A stretch of DNA of 64,000 nucleotides, taken from contig NZ_CP046315.1 in assembly GCF_009730335.1 (NCBI RefSeq), forward strand, positions 558,001 to 622,000, given 5' to 3'. Below the pieces are notes generated by a model. That model had not been told where the DNA came from and ran no database searches. It worked only from the letters and a program-made list of their open reading frames with translations. The DNA is from Schaalia odontolytica (lineage in GTDB: Bacteria > Actinomycetota > Actinomycetes > Actinomycetales > Actinomycetaceae). How positions within the stretch are numbered: the first letter of the stretch is position 1; every line of letters starts with the position of its first letter. A program made the position numbers and the translations under genes. Below, piece by piece: positions 1-9,070 of the stretch.

Positions 1-498
1 GAACTCGCCTTCGCTCATGCCCGAGGCCAACATGCGCGAGCGGACGACGTTCATGACGTGCTCGTAGCCCGCGTCCGAGGCCAGGTAGTGGGCCATGCGG
101 CGACGGTCGTCCTCGGAGGGGACGTGCCCGTGGTTGAGATGCCAGTAGTTGTAGGAGACGATCTCGAACAGGTTAGGAATGCGTCGGAATTCTGCGACCG
201 TGTCGCCGAGCTGATCCGCGCCGAGGGCGTCCAGCTGCTCCCAGGACCCGTCCTCGTGGCGCACCAGGCGCGACTTTTCGGGCGGGGTTTCAAGGTATCG
301 GCCGGAACAGAACGCGCAGTGGTGTCCGTCGGCCTCGTGGTCGATGGGGTTGTGATCCGTGTGCGGTGCGGTGAGGGGCCGGTTGCTGCGGCCCGGAACG
401 GTCCACACCTCTGTGCCCGTGAGGAGGTTCTGCTGTTTAACGGTACCGTCGGCCAGTCGAACGATGGCGCGGTCGGCGCGCGTGAGCTTGGAAGCCAT
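1..498 (-). CDS. DUF4921 family protein, N-terminal part (runs off the left edge)
   Basis: The reading frame starts at ATG 498 and stays open to base 1, giving 166 residues with the C-terminus outside the window. The N-terminus MASKLTRADRAIVRLADG is followed by EVWTVPGRSNRPL, a CAFCSGRYLETPPEKSRLV segment with a CxxC pair, and NYWHLNHGHVPS. This is the layout I associate with the actinobacterial DUF4921 family, whose members resemble galactose-1-phosphate uridylyltransferase/HIT proteins. The CxxC could bind metal; no enzymatic activity is established from the sequence. The gene lies 19 bases downstream of the aldo/keto reductase on the same strand and is probably cotranscribed with it. The family assignment is from recall of the motif pattern, so moderate confidence. 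Confidence 0.7.
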   Translation of the reverse strand, partial: MASKLTRADRAIVRLADGTVKQQNLLTGTEVWTVPGRSNRPLTAPHTDHNPIDHEADGHHCAFCSGRYLETPPEKSRLVRHEDGSWEQLDALGADQLGDTVAEFRRIPNLFEIVSYNYWHLNHGHVPSEDDRRRMAHYLASDAGYEHVMNVVRSRMLASGMSEGEF

Positions 499-517
499 AC
501 TTGTATCGTACCCGTCC

Positions 518-1396
518 TCAGAGTCGGTCCATGGTGGCCGGATGTGACCCCATGCGACCGGACTCGCCCGCGTCGAGAGCGTCGATGCGTGCGGTCTGTT
601 CGGGATCCAGCGAGAAGGAGAACACGTCGAAGTTGGCGGCCATGCGCTCACGACTCAGGGTCTTGGGGAAGACGACGTGGCCGCGATCCAGCGCCCAACG
701 CAGCGTGACCTGCGTTGGTCCCACGCCGAGCTCAGCGCCGATCTCGACGAGCGTCGGGTCGGTGACCGCGCGTCCGCGCGCCAAGGGGGACCATGCCTCG
801 AACACCATGCCGAGTCCCTGTGCGTAGGCGCGCAGGTCGGCGTTGGGGAAGAAGGGGTGGGATTCAACTTGGAGGACGTGCGGGGCGACCGTCGCGACCT
901 CGCGGACTGCCTCGACGTGCTCGCGCTCGTAGTTCGACAGGCCGATCGCGCGTGCGCCGCCTGCGTTGAAGGCGTCCTCGAGGGCGGGCCAGGGCAGGGC
1001 GACGTCGCCTCCGTAGAGTGTGGGCAGCGGCCAGTGCACGAGGAGGAGGTCCACGTAGTCGGTGCGCAGGTCCTCGAGGGAGCGCCGGATGGATGCGGCT
1101 GCCCGATCGGGTTCGTGGTTCGAGTTGTCGACCTTCGTCGTGATGAACAGGTCCTCGCGCGCGATGCCCGATGCCTCGAGCGCCGCCCCGACTTCGGCCT
1201 CGTTGCCGTACATCTGAGCGGTGTCGATATGACGGTACCCGACCTCGAGGGCGCGGCTCACCGCGCCGTACGTGTCCTCGGGCGCGACCTTGTAGGTGCC
1301 GAAACCGAGCACGGGGATGGGTGATCCCGTCGGGAGCATAAAGGTTGGAATCGGGGACGAGGCCGGGGCGTTCTCGGCGGGAAGCGGGGTGTTCAT
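518..1396 (-). CDS. Aldo/keto reductase
   Basis: A 292-residue cytosolic NADPH-dependent oxidoreductase of the aldo/keto reductase superfamily, closest in style to 2,5-diketo-D-gluconate reductases. The catalytic tetrad is present: Asp58 (GYRHIDTA), Tyr63 (QMYGNE), Lys88 (ITTKVD) and His121 (LLVHWP). The coenzyme-binding C-terminal part carries FPKTLSRERMAANFDVFSF. The length is usual for the family; a 15-residue Pro/Ala-rich N-terminal extension precedes the core. ATG 1396 has a strong AGGAGGA ribosome site about seven bases upstream. The natural substrate cannot be told. A second family member lies at 16204-17043, and the two are clearly diverged paralogues rather than a recent duplication. 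Confidence 0.93.
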   Translation of the reverse strand: MNTPLPAENAPASSPIPTFMLPTGSPIPVLGFGTYKVAPEDTYGAVSRALEVGYRHIDTAQMYGNEAEVGAALEASGIAREDLFITTKVDNSNHEPDRAAASIRRSLEDLRTDYVDLLLVHWPLPTLYGGDVALPWPALEDAFNAGGARAIGLSNYEREHVEAVREVATVAPHVLQVESHPFFPNADLRAYAQGLGMVFEAWSPLARGRAVTDPTLVEIGAELGVGPTQVTLRWALDRGHVVFPKTLSRERMAANFDVFSFSLDPEQTARIDALDAGESGRMGSHPATMDRL

Positions 1397-1463
1397 CGGT
1401 GAATCCTCCTAGTCGTTCCCAGTGTAGCCTCCCGCACGCGCTGCGGTCGCTGTCGTCTTCGAT

Positions 1464-1640
1464 ATGAGCGGGCTGGAGTGCGAGGAGGTCTGCGAGGTGC
1501 TGGCCGGTGTTGAATTCACTGACCTGCACCCCGACGAAATGCCCCTGCTGGCGAGCGCAGATGGTGAGTTCTGGGCGGTTACTGCGCCTTCATCGCCGGG
1601 GGTGCTCTGGGAAAATATCGAGGATGTTCTCTCCGAGTAG
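1464..1640 (+). pseudogene. Short coding-like remnant, 58 residues, function unknown
   Basis: An open frame on the plus strand, open from the TAG at 1425-1427 and closed by TAG at 1638-1640, reads MSGLECEEVCEVLAG... and has actinobacterial-looking codon use and acidic residues typical of a soluble protein. There is no ribosome-binding site before ATG 1464, and the frame is open a little upstream without a start codon. It could be the 3' end of a decayed gene or a small protein. I do not recognise it. Confidence 0.25.
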
Positions 1641-2031
1641 TCCAACTCCTGAACCGCAGATCTCACAGTCTGAGAACGTCGGGTGACAAATTATTTCTGT
1701 CCTGGCGGTCAGTTGGTCTGTTTGCGGCGTTTTCCTGGATTTGGATGCTCGCGGTCCTCTCTTTTGAGGGGTCTGACCGTGTGAGTAGAGAAGCGCTGAA
1801 ATGTCGCTGAAAAACCCTTGAATAGCGTCTGCAATGTGGTTGATTCTTAAATTCGTATAACGGTCAATATCTGTGATATAGCGCGAAAATTCGGGGACTC
1901 CTGTCTAATCAGGCGGTAGACTTTATGTTAGGTAACCCTCCGTCAATTCCCCGCTCTAAGTGCAAAATTCGCGTACGATAGATACTGTTCAACCACGATC
2001 GTCTACACGTCCAGACAACGAACGGAGAGTT
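1641..2031. other. AT-rich intergenic region upstream of the PadR operon
   Basis: About 390 bases with markedly lower GC than the surroundings and no convincing gene. It must hold the promoter of the padR-ABC operon. PadR-type regulators usually bind their own promoter, so the operator is expected here, but I could not identify a clear palindrome. Confidence 0.5.
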
Positions 2032-2640
2032 ATGTCGGTTCGCAATGCCCTGCTGGCGCTTGTTGCGCAGCAGCCCGCCGGGGTCTACCGCCTGAAGCAG
2101 ATGTTCGAGGAGCAGACGTGCGGAGCATGGCCGCTGAATATCGGCCAGGTCTACCAGACGATGCAGCGCCTTGAGCGCGACGGCCAGGTTGTGTCTCACG
2201 CCGAGACCAACGCCGGCCGTGATTCCGAGGTCTTTGAGCTGACCGATGCCGGTCGCGATGTCCTCAACGCCTGGTGGTCCACCCCCGTTCCTCGCGAACA
2301 CCCCGAACGCGATGAGCTCGTCATGAAGCTCGCCGTGGCCGCCGCCGACCCCACGGTCGACGTCGAGGCCATGATCCAGACCCAGCGTCGCTCGACCCTG
2401 GGCTCCCTGCGTGATGTCACCCGCCTGAAGGCATCGGCCGATGAGGGCGAGCTCGCGTGGAAGCTCATCCTGGAGCGTCACATCTTCGACCTCGAGGCCG
2501 AGCTCAACTGGCTCGATCACATCGAGTCCGGTGCTGTTTCCGAGGCCGCTCGTCGCGCCGCCTTCGCTGCCGCGAAGGGCCGCTCGATGAACTGGGCTCA
2601 GGCAGAAGCTGGCATTTCGGAGCATGCCGGGGTGCGATGA
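2032..2640 (+). CDS. PadR family transcriptional regulator
   Basis: A 202-residue DNA-binding regulator. The N-terminal winged helix (residues about 1-80) includes RLKQMFEE and GQVYQTMQRLERDGQV, the latter a classic PadR recognition-helix/wing segment. The C-terminal part (about 90-190) is a helical PadR C-terminal (Vir_act_alpha_C) type dimerisation region. ATG 2032 is chosen because GGAGAG lies just upstream; a longer in-frame ATG at 1960 has no such site. The stop overlaps the ATG of the following ABC ATPase (ATGA), so translation is coupled. By analogy with other PadR-ABC operons it probably represses the downstream exporter until a membrane-active compound is sensed; that function is inferred from context. 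Confidence 0.92.
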   Translation: MSVRNALLALVAQQPAGVYRLKQMFEEQTCGAWPLNIGQVYQTMQRLERDGQVVSHAETNAGRDSEVFELTDAGRDVLNAWWSTPVPREHPERDELVMKLAVAAADPTVDVEAMIQTQRRSTLGSLRDVTRLKASADEGELAWKLILERHIFDLEAELNWLDHIESGAVSEAARRAAFAAAKGRSMNWAQAEAGISEHAGVR

Positions 2641-3374
2641 GCCAGCCTGTGCCGCTACCGATCAGGATGGCGGGTGTCGGACATGAGTTCGGCGCCGACG
2701 GCGTCCGAGTGAGAGCGCTCGACGGGATCGACCTTGAGGTCGCCCCCGGCGAGCTTCTCGCTGTTATGGGCCCTTCTGGATCCGGCAAGTCGACCCTGCT
2801 GTCGATCGCTGGCGGACTGGAGCGTCCGACGCGCGGAAGTGTCTTCATCAACGGCGTCGATATGGCCACGATGGATGCGGCTCACCGTGCTGCGGTGCGT
2901 CGCCGTTCCATCGGTTACGTCTTCCAGGACTACAACCTGATCCCGTCCCTGTCGGCCCTCGAAAACGTTGAGATGCCGCTGCAGCTGGACGGCGTCAGCC
3001 CGTCGAAGGTGCGCGAGGCCGCCATGGCTGCTCTCGAAGAGGTCGGCGTCGCCGAGCTTGCGGATCGCTTCCCCGAGCGTCTTTCGGGTGGTCAGCGTCA
3101 GCGCATCGCGATCGCCCGAGGCCTCGTGGGTAGCCGCTCGGTCATTCTTGCGGATGAGCCGACGGGCGCGCTGGACTCGCACACCAGTGACCAGATCCTG
3201 TTGGTGTTGCGTGACCATATTGATGCGGGTGCAGCCGGTATCCTCGTTACTCATGAGGCCCGAATGGCCGCATGGGCGGATCGCACAGTCTTCCTCCGCG
3301 ACGGTCGCATCGTCGACCGCTCGCGCGGAGACTCACTGAGGGATCTGCTGGCAGACACTGCACCAAGGATCTGA
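2637..3374 (+). CDS. ABC transporter ATP-binding protein (LolD/MacB type)
   Basis: A 245-residue nucleotide-binding subunit. Walker A GPSGSGKST is at residues 45-53, the Q-loop at VFQDYN, the signature LSGGQRQR at 149-156, Walker B VILADEP at 169-175 and the H-loop His206. GxxGxxVF(QD)YNL and DEPTGALD are typical of the LolD/MacB/BceA branch, which pairs with FtsX-type permeases. It overlaps the upstream padR stop by four bases (ATGA), and its own TGA shares one base with the ATG of the permease at 3374, so the three genes form a tightly coupled operon. Likely exports or extracts amphipathic compounds or antimicrobial peptides; the substrate is unknown. Confidence 0.95.
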   Translation: MSQPVPLPIRMAGVGHEFGADGVRVRALDGIDLEVAPGELLAVMGPSGSGKSTLLSIAGGLERPTRGSVFINGVDMATMDAAHRAAVRRRSIGYVFQDYNLIPSLSALENVEMPLQLDGVSPSKVREAAMAALEEVGVAELADRFPERLSGGQRQRIAIARGLVGSRSVILADEPTGALDSHTSDQILLVLRDHIDAGAAGILVTHEARMAAWADRTVFLRDGRIVDRSRGDSLRDLLADTAPRI

Positions 3375-6097
3375 TGAGTCGACTCAACACACGAATGAGG
3401 CGATGGGGAGTAGTACTCCGCATCGCCTCTCGTGATGCGCGCCAAAGCCTGGGGCGCACGCTGACGGCGGTTTTTCTCATCTCGCTGCCGATCATTATCG
3501 CGATCGGCTCGATCACGTTCTGGGACGTGACGACCTCTCAGCGCTACCAGGCAGCGTCGTGGCTCGGCCACCGTTCCGACGTTCAGGCGGTCACTTTGCG
3601 CCGCTCGTCGACTGCCATCGAGCAAGACATCACCGCTGACTTCCTGTCGAAGACGGCCTCTGATGAGGAAGTGACGGTCACCCAGAGCACCCTCACCAAC
3701 TGGGTGCCGGCTGGGGACCAACTGATCGCCGTCGACACCCTCTACCAGCTCCACCTGACGACGCAGGACGGAACGGGGTACACGGTTGACTCAGGCACCC
3801 AGACGGCAACGCTGGATGCCCCACGCGTGAATGCGAGTGGAAAGAGCGGTGCGCTCGCTGCGAACCACGCCGTCATTTCGGATGACGTCGCGCGGGCACT
3901 CAAGGCCGAGGTGGGCGATACGCTCACGCTGTCGCTGACTGTCGCCAAGGATCGCACCACTCAGGACCTCACGGGAAGCATCGTCATTGACGAGATCATT
4001 CCCGGTACGAATCGGGCGATCATCGGTGAGGGCACGCTCGAGATTGACCGTCTTGCGGTGGCAGGACGCACGCAGACGGCGTGGTTCGTCACCGGCCCGA
4101 CTCCGGTGACCTGGGACAATGTCCACCAGATCAACCAGTCGGGATTCTCTGTCGTGTCGCGACAGGTACTCGCCGATCCGCCGGACGCTTCGGCTCTTCC
4201 TGCCCAGTTGGCTCAGTACGAGGTCGACCAAAACAATCGGGCTACTAATCCCTGGCAGTACCTTCTGCTGGTCGCAAGCATCCTCCTCATCCTCACCGAG
4301 ATGATCCTGCTCATCTCGCCGCTCTACACCGTCGCACAGCGATCGGTCATGCGCACGGCAGCCATGATCGTCGCCAACGGCGGCGACCAGTCCGACGGTC
4401 GTCGCCTGACGATCGCCCATGGCCTCGTCATCGGCCTGTATTCGGGGCTTGTCTCCGTCGCGCTATCCGCGTGCGGCATGGTGGGTATCGGTATCTGGTC
4501 GGGCCTCGGCATCGGCATCGTGCCGTGGTGGCCGCTGGCCCTGTCGGTGCTCCTGCCGATCCTGCTGTCCCTCATGGCGTCCGTGTCGCCGGCGCACACC
4601 TCGTCGCACATCAACACGTCCGCGGTCATCGGGGGGCGCGTGTGGGAGCCCTCCCGCCTCGTGCGTCGTCGCATGATCTACCCCCTGGCGCTGCTGGCCG
4701 GACTCCCGCTGCTGGGTATCGCCGCCTGGCGCGGGTGGGTGCTCGCCCTCGTCGTTGGTGTCGGTCTGCTCGAGGCCGGCCTCATCGGGTCGATCCCCTA
4801 CATCTTCACCCGCTGGCGAGTGCCCAATCGTCGCGCGTCGATGAGCATGCGCCTGGCGCTTCGCGACGCCGTGCGTAACGGCCACCGCACGTTCCCCGCC
4901 ATGGCCTCGATCCTGACGACCGTGTTCGTCGCCTGCGGCCTACTCATCACCCTGTCCTCGTCGAACGAGGCCGGCTGGAACTCACGCCCGCATGCCGGAC
5001 AGCGTGGGCAGGTCTTCCTCTCGACGGTCGATAAGACTGACTCGGTGACGCGCACCCGTAACCTGCTTCAGTCGGCCCAGCAGGTCGTCGATGCGGAGCG
5101 CACGGTCACCTCGAGCGCCATCATGAACGGCATGGCGTGGAACAGCGGCCCGGGCGGCCCGGAGACCATGGTCGAGGCCGTGAACCCCATCGACAAGTCG
5201 ACGCTCACGATGCGCAACGACATGGGAACGATGGCGGAGATCGACGTCGCCTACATCGTCGATGACGGCACCTACCTGCGCGAGGCCGGCTACCTGAACG
5301 AGGACGAGATGGTCCGAGCGATCGCAACCCTGAACGCCGGGGGCGTCCTCGTGCCCGACCCGAAGCTGGTTAACGGCGCCGGTCAGGCCGACCTACGCAG
5401 CCTCGACATGTCGGCGATTGCTGCCGCCAAGGCCGCCGGTGCCTCCGATGATGACCTGCCGGACGCTCTCGTCCAAAGGACGATGACCTTCCCGGCCTCG
5501 CCCCTCACGCGTATCAACGTCATGGTCCTATCCCCGCAGGCCTCCGAGGCCCTCGGCTTGCGCGCCGTGCCGCTCGGTGAGCTCCTCACCGTCGAGAAGC
5601 CGGTGAATCTGGTGGACGCGCCCACCTTCCAGACGACGATTGCACGTCAGGTTCCCGGTGCCTCCGCCCAGGTGATTGCCCCGACGATGCGGTCGCTGGT
5701 TCTGCCGTACGTTGCCGCCCTGATTGCTGTCGTTGCGGCTGCGGCAACGGTTGCCCTCGTGGTGGCACTGTCTTCCTCGGATATGCGCCCGGACCTCGAC
5801 ACCCTCGATGCGATCGGTGCTGTTCCCTCGATGCGCCGCCACGTCACCACGTGGCAGGGTGTGGTGCTTGCGCTCAACGCGATTCCGACGGCTGTGCTCT
5901 CCGGCCTCGTTGTGGGCGTGCTGGCCGTCATCACCTTCGCGAATTCGGGGATATTCCCGACGCTGACGACGACGCTGCGCCCCATCATTCCTTGGGGAGC
6001 CCTGCTGGGCATGCTGATCGGCATGCCGATCCTGTGCGCCCTCGTTGCAATTATCTTGACGCCCCGCCACCAGAAGCGCATCCGCCGCATCAACTAG
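3374..6097 (+). CDS. FtsX-like ABC transporter permease, 907 aa
   Basis: A large integral membrane permease. A first transmembrane segment (about residues 25-47) is followed by an extracytoplasmic domain of roughly 250 residues, then several clustered helices (about 295-470), a second large extracytoplasmic domain, and C-terminal helices (about 780-900) with the FtsX-like pattern. This two-copy FtsX arrangement is found in MacB-related and BceB-like exporters, consistent with the ATPase encoded just upstream. ATG 3374 overlaps the ATPase stop by one base. The upstream PadR gene suggests inducible expression. Substrate unknown; antimicrobial-peptide or lipid efflux is a reasonable guess. Confidence 0.9.
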   Translation: MSRLNTRMRRWGVVLRIASRDARQSLGRTLTAVFLISLPIIIAIGSITFWDVTTSQRYQAASWLGHRSDVQAVTLRRSSTAIEQDITADFLSKTASDEEVTVTQSTLTNWVPAGDQLIAVDTLYQLHLTTQDGTGYTVDSGTQTATLDAPRVNASGKSGALAANHAVISDDVARALKAEVGDTLTLSLTVAKDRTTQDLTGSIVIDEIIPGTNRAIIGEGTLEIDRLAVAGRTQTAWFVTGPTPVTWDNVHQINQSGFSVVSRQVLADPPDASALPAQLAQYEVDQNNRATNPWQYLLLVASILLILTEMILLISPLYTVAQRSVMRTAAMIVANGGDQSDGRRLTIAHGLVIGLYSGLVSVALSACGMVGIGIWSGLGIGIVPWWPLALSVLLPILLSLMASVSPAHTSSHINTSAVIGGRVWEPSRLVRRRMIYPLALLAGLPLLGIAAWRGWVLALVVGVGLLEAGLIGSIPYIFTRWRVPNRRASMSMRLALRDAVRNGHRTFPAMASILTTVFVACGLLITLSSSNEAGWNSRPHAGQRGQVFLSTVDKTDSVTRTRNLLQSAQQVVDAERTVTSSAIMNGMAWNSGPGGPETMVEAVNPIDKSTLTMRNDMGTMAEIDVAYIVDDGTYLREAGYLNEDEMVRAIATLNAGGVLVPDPKLVNGAGQADLRSLDMSAIAAAKAAGASDDDLPDALVQRTMTFPASPLTRINVMVLSPQASEALGLRAVPLGELLTVEKPVNLVDAPTFQTTIARQVPGASAQVIAPTMRSLVLPYVAALIAVVAAAATVALVVALSSSDMRPDLDTLDAIGAVPSMRRHVTTWQGVVLALNAIPTAVLSGLVVGVLAVITFANSGIFPTLTTTLRPIIPWGALLGMLIGMPILCALVAIILTPRHQKRIRRIN

Positions 6098-6106
6098 GCG
6101 GTTGCG

Positions 6107-6529
6107 ATGAGTGAGATCCCCGAAGAAGTCGTTATCCCCGCGGGTGCCCTCGCCTCGTCGGCCGTGCGCGTCGATACGTGGCTGTGGGCGACCCGCCAAC
6201 TGAAGTCCCGATCGCAGGCGACGGCCGCCGTGCGCGCCGGGCATGTGCGCGTCAACGGCGAGCCCGTCAAGGCCGCCTACAAGGTGCGCGTCGGCGACGA
6301 GGTGCGCCTGCGCATTGAGGGCTTCGACCGCATCCTGGGGGTCAATCTGCTGCTGAACAAGCGCGTGTCCTACCCGCAGGCGCGCATAGCCTACGACGAT
6401 CGCACGCCTGAGCGCCCGCGCGTGCACATTCCCGTCGCCATGCGCGAGAAGGGGAGCGGGCGCCCCACCAAGAAGGAACGGCGAGAGCTGGATCGGCTGC
6501 GCGGATACGACTCACACGAGCACTACTAA
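6107..6529 (+). CDS. S4-domain RNA-binding protein (Hsp15/HslR-like)
   Basis: A 140-residue protein with an S4 RNA-binding fold at about residues 20-80 (VRVDTWLWATRQLKSRSQA, HVRVNGEPVK, YKVRVGDEVRL), followed by a basic C-terminal tail (KGSGRPTKKERRELDRLRGY). This is the organisation of the Hsp15/HslR family, which in E. coli binds free 50S subunits carrying nascent peptide. It begins nine bases after the permease stop and may be read through from that operon, though functionally it appears unrelated. Its end converges with the minus-strand coiled-coil genes across a bidirectional terminator. Confidence 0.9.
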   Translation: MSEIPEEVVIPAGALASSAVRVDTWLWATRQLKSRSQATAAVRAGHVRVNGEPVKAAYKVRVGDEVRLRIEGFDRILGVNLLLNKRVSYPQARIAYDDRTPERPRVHIPVAMREKGSGRPTKKERRELDRLRGYDSHEHY

Positions 6530-6600
6530 GCACCCGAGCGAGTCCGAGGTAGGCGTACGTCGCGATGTGGACCGCGCGCCTGCCTCTGGTGAATACGCGT

Positions 6601-6632
6601 GGTCCCGCCGCCCGGAATGGGGCGACGGGACC
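6601..6632. terminator. Bidirectional hairpin terminator
   Basis: GGTCCCGCCGCCC and GGGGCGACGGGACC form a GC-rich stem with a short loop. It lies between convergent genes (S4 protein on plus, coiled-coil module on minus). Confidence 0.75.
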
Positions 6633-6657
6633 TGTGCGTTCGATGAGAGTGCCTGGC

Positions 6658-7371
6658 TCACATGTTCGGGAAGTACTTCGCGACCTCGACCTTGTAGTGG
6701 GAGCCCCAGCTCGTGTCGAAGGGAAGCGTGAAATCGACGCTCACCTTCTCGCCCTTCGTCATCGTCGCAGTCGCGACGTCGTCGACGACGTGATCCGGGG
6801 TGCCGAGAACAAACTGCGACTCGTCAAACCAGATCTTCAGCGTCAGGTCGGTCGTCTGGAAAGCTTCAAGCTTGGTCTTCATCGTGTCGCTGGCGGGGGA
6901 GACGTCCACGGAGCAGTGCAGAGTCGTCTGAGCGTCGTCCAGCTCGCAGGTAGAATCAATCGTGAACGCGTTTTCCGCGTCGTTGAACTTCAGCAACTGG
7001 ACGGCGTCAACCCGATCCTTGCATTCCTTCTTCACCGCTTCCTGAGCGGCCGAGGACATCCTGTCGTACGTGGAGTACAGCTCGTCGACCTTGTCGGTGT
7101 TGTCCGGGGTCACCTGCGCGCACCAGGCCGGGGCAGCGAGGGCATCCTTCTGCTCAGTGAGCGTCTGGATCTCATCCTGCATATCCTTCTGTGCCTTCGT
7201 CTTCTGGACGGCGAAGGTGAACAGGGTAGTCGTCGCGATGACGAGGACGAGGAGGAGGACGAGCGCGACGCGGTTGTAGATCGACAGTCCCTTGCTCTTA
7301 GGTGCCTTGGTCGCGACCGTCACGGGAGCCGGGGTGGTTGCCGCGGGCGTGGGGATGTTGTTGTCACTCAC
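6658..7371 (-). CDS. Membrane-anchored coiled-coil protein, module copy 3, second gene
   Basis: A 237-residue protein with a Pro/Ala-rich cytoplasmic tail, one transmembrane helix (about 31-53, VALVLLLVLVIATTTLFTFAV) and a coiled coil (KAQKDMQDEIQTLTEQ). The outside domain has cysteines in the pattern W-C (PAWCAQ), KKEC, STC and LHC, and a beta-rich end (VDFTLPFDTSW). It is homologous in plan to 7773-8465 and 9071-9784. GTG 7371 overlaps the stop of the preceding partner gene (GTGA), so the pair is translationally coupled. No named domain is recognised. It is probably an extracytoplasmic receptor, adhesin or complex subunit with disulfide bonds; function unknown. Confidence 0.8.
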   Translation of the reverse strand: MSDNNIPTPAATTPAPVTVATKAPKSKGLSIYNRVALVLLLVLVIATTTLFTFAVQKTKAQKDMQDEIQTLTEQKDALAAPAWCAQVTPDNTDKVDELYSTYDRMSSAAQEAVKKECKDRVDAVQLLKFNDAENAFTIDSTCELDDAQTTLHCSVDVSPASDTMKTKLEAFQTTDLTLKIWFDESQFVLGTPDHVVDDVATATMTKGEKVSVDFTLPFDTSWGSHYKVEVAKYFPNM

Positions 7372-7688
7372 TTGGCGGCCTCCTGCGCTTCCTGAAGCTC
7401 CTGCTGGACGGTGCTGAGCTCTTCCTGGGTCTCGGTGAGGTCCTTGCTCTTCATGGAGTAGATGCCAGCGGCCATGAGGGTCGTAATGGCGAAGAGGACG
7501 ACGAGGACCGACGTGATGACGGCAATCGCGATCTGCCCGCCAGTCGCGCGCGGGCGAGGGGCAGTCAGCGGGGTGAACGTCGGCGTGGCGGCCGCGACCG
7601 CGGGGCTCGGCGCAGTCGGCACCTGACCGGCGGGGGGAACGGGGATGCCGGCCGGTTCTTGAGGCAGGATGGGGGGTGGGGTGCTCAC
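7368..7688 (-). CDS. Small coiled-coil membrane protein, module copy 3, first gene
   Basis: A 106-residue protein starting at GTG 7688, supported by AAAGGAG seven bases upstream; longer starts lack a ribosome site. The N-terminal part is Pro/Ala-rich, followed by one transmembrane helix (IAIAVITSVLVVLFAITTLM) and a short coiled coil that ends the protein (ETQEELSTVQQELQEAQE). Compared with its paralogues at 8462-9025 and 9781-10269 it has lost the N-terminal DUF2510 domain but keeps the TM-plus-coiled-coil end. The matching coiled coil in the partner gene suggests heterodimer formation; this is inference. Confidence 0.75.
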   Translation of the reverse strand: MSTPPPILPQEPAGIPVPPAGQVPTAPSPAVAAATPTFTPLTAPRPRATGGQIAIAVITSVLVVLFAITTLMAAGIYSMKSKDLTETQEELSTVQQELQEAQEAAK

Positions 7689-7772
7689 GGGGAAACTCCT
7701 TTCACTGTGTCTCCCCAATTCTATGCGAGTCGAAAAAATTGGATTTGGTGCGGTGACGGGATTCACCGCGCA

Positions 7773-8465
7773 TCACAGGTTGGAGGGCCACCAGCTGGTC
7801 ATCGTCGCGCCGCACTCGGTCTTATCGGTCATCGCGGGATCGTAGGGAATCGACAGTGTGAAAGTGGCGGGCGAGCCGGGCGTCAGAGTGATCGTCGTCG
7901 TGCCCTGGTACGGTGAGCCGGGGCTGGGGTTCTTCCCCTTGTCCGCGGTAAACCCGTTGATCTCCACATCGAGTGTGCCCAGCGACGCGATCAGGGAAGA
8001 GTCCTTGAGCGTGAGCGTGCCATTGACCGTGGTTGTCACCTGGTCGGTTGTGCATTCGCCCACCGCGATGGTGAAATCAGCGTCCTTGTTGGTGCGGTAG
8101 ACCTGTGCGAGAGTCTCCTTGGCCGCGCACTGTTCGTGGATCGCGTCCTTGGTGGCCTGGGTCGCCGAATCGTAGGTCTTGAGCGAGTCTCGGATCGACG
8201 CGGCGGATTCGCGCGTGATCGAGTCACACCAGCTCTCGGCATCCTTGCGCACGGTGGCGGCATCCAGCGCGGCCTTTGCCTCCGTGATCTGCTGATCGAC
8301 CGCGGCCTTGTCGGACTGGGCCTGCTCAGCCTGTGCCTCGTACGTGGATGCAGAATGTGTGCGCCACGCGTTGATGCCCCCGACGATGGCGGAGAGGACG
8401 ATGAACGCCGTGGCGAGGATGGCCCCCGCGACGGTCGCGGCACGCAGGGGTGCGGGAGCGCTCAC
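7773..8465 (-). CDS. Membrane-anchored coiled-coil protein, module copy 2, second gene
   Basis: A 230-residue protein with a short cytoplasmic tail, a transmembrane helix (about 10-32, VAGAILATAFIVLSAIVGGI), a coiled coil (EAQAEQAQSDKAAVDQQITEAK) and an extracytoplasmic domain. Cysteines occur as ESWC, HEQC, VGEC and near the C-terminus (TECGATM). The C-terminal half looks like a beta sandwich (TTITLTPGSPATFTLSIPYD). It has the same plan as the second genes of the neighbouring modules. GTG 8465 overlaps the stop of 8462-9025 by four bases. Function unknown. Confidence 0.8.
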   Translation of the reverse strand: MSAPAPLRAATVAGAILATAFIVLSAIVGGINAWRTHSASTYEAQAEQAQSDKAAVDQQITEAKAALDAATVRKDAESWCDSITRESAASIRDSLKTYDSATQATKDAIHEQCAAKETLAQVYRTNKDADFTIAVGECTTDQVTTTVNGTLTLKDSSLIASLGTLDVEINGFTADKGKNPSPGSPYQGTTTITLTPGSPATFTLSIPYDPAMTDKTECGATMTSWWPSNL

Positions 8466-9025
8466 TTGGTGGCCTCCTGGAGCTGCTGGTTGATGGACTC
8501 GAGCGTCGAGCGGGCCGTATCGAGCTCACTCTGGGCGGTCTCGGCGCGGCTCTTCGCGTTCTCCTGGATGCGGCCGCTGGCCCCCAGGTGCGACCAGACG
8601 ATGACGAGCACGGTAATGAACACCGCGACGAGCACCCACGATGCTGCGCATGCGAGAACCCACTTGAGCGTTCCGCTCTTCTCGGGTGCATCCGTCTCGT
8701 TGCTGTCTTTTTCATCGACGGGGGAGCCGGGCATCGGAATCGGTGCGACCGGTGCCTCCGCTACCGACGAGGCCGGGGTGACCTCCTGCGGGAGGGAGGC
8801 CTCGGGCATGGGGATGGGTGTACCGGCGGAAGTGACGGCCCGCTCCTCGGGGGACGAAGCCGGGAAGGCCTCGTCCACCGCCGGAACTGCGACCTCAACG
8901 TCCTCAGGAGAGGGCGCCGGTGCCTCGTACGGCTCGACGTAGTCTGTCCACGCGTGGCCGTCCCACCAGCGCAGCTGGTTTGTGCCGCTGGGGTCGGCGT
9001 ACCAGCCTTCCGCAGGTTCAGTCAT
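8462..9025 (-). CDS. DUF2510 coiled-coil membrane protein, module copy 2, first gene
   Basis: A 187-residue protein. Residues about 5-35 form a DUF2510 domain (GWYADPSGTNQLRWWDGHAWTD, written here as key residues GWY.DP, RWWDG and WT). A long acidic Pro/Ala linker, a transmembrane helix (about 122-147, WVLACAASWVLVAVFITVLV) and a coiled coil ending in INQQLQEATK follow. DUF2510 occurs at the cytoplasmic end of many actinobacterial membrane proteins and has no settled function. It is coupled to its partner by a four-base overlap. Confidence 0.82.
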   Translation of the reverse strand: MTEPAEGWYADPSGTNQLRWWDGHAWTDYVEPYEAPAPSPEDVEVAVPAVDEAFPASSPEERAVTSAGTPIPMPEASLPQEVTPASSVAEAPVAPIPMPGSPVDEKDSNETDAPEKSGTLKWVLACAASWVLVAVFITVLVIVWSHLGASGRIQENAKSRAETAQSELDTARSTLESINQQLQEATK

Positions 9026-9070
9026 CGTGATTCCTTCTCTCGTGTCAGGAGACAGCTGTGAATACGGCGC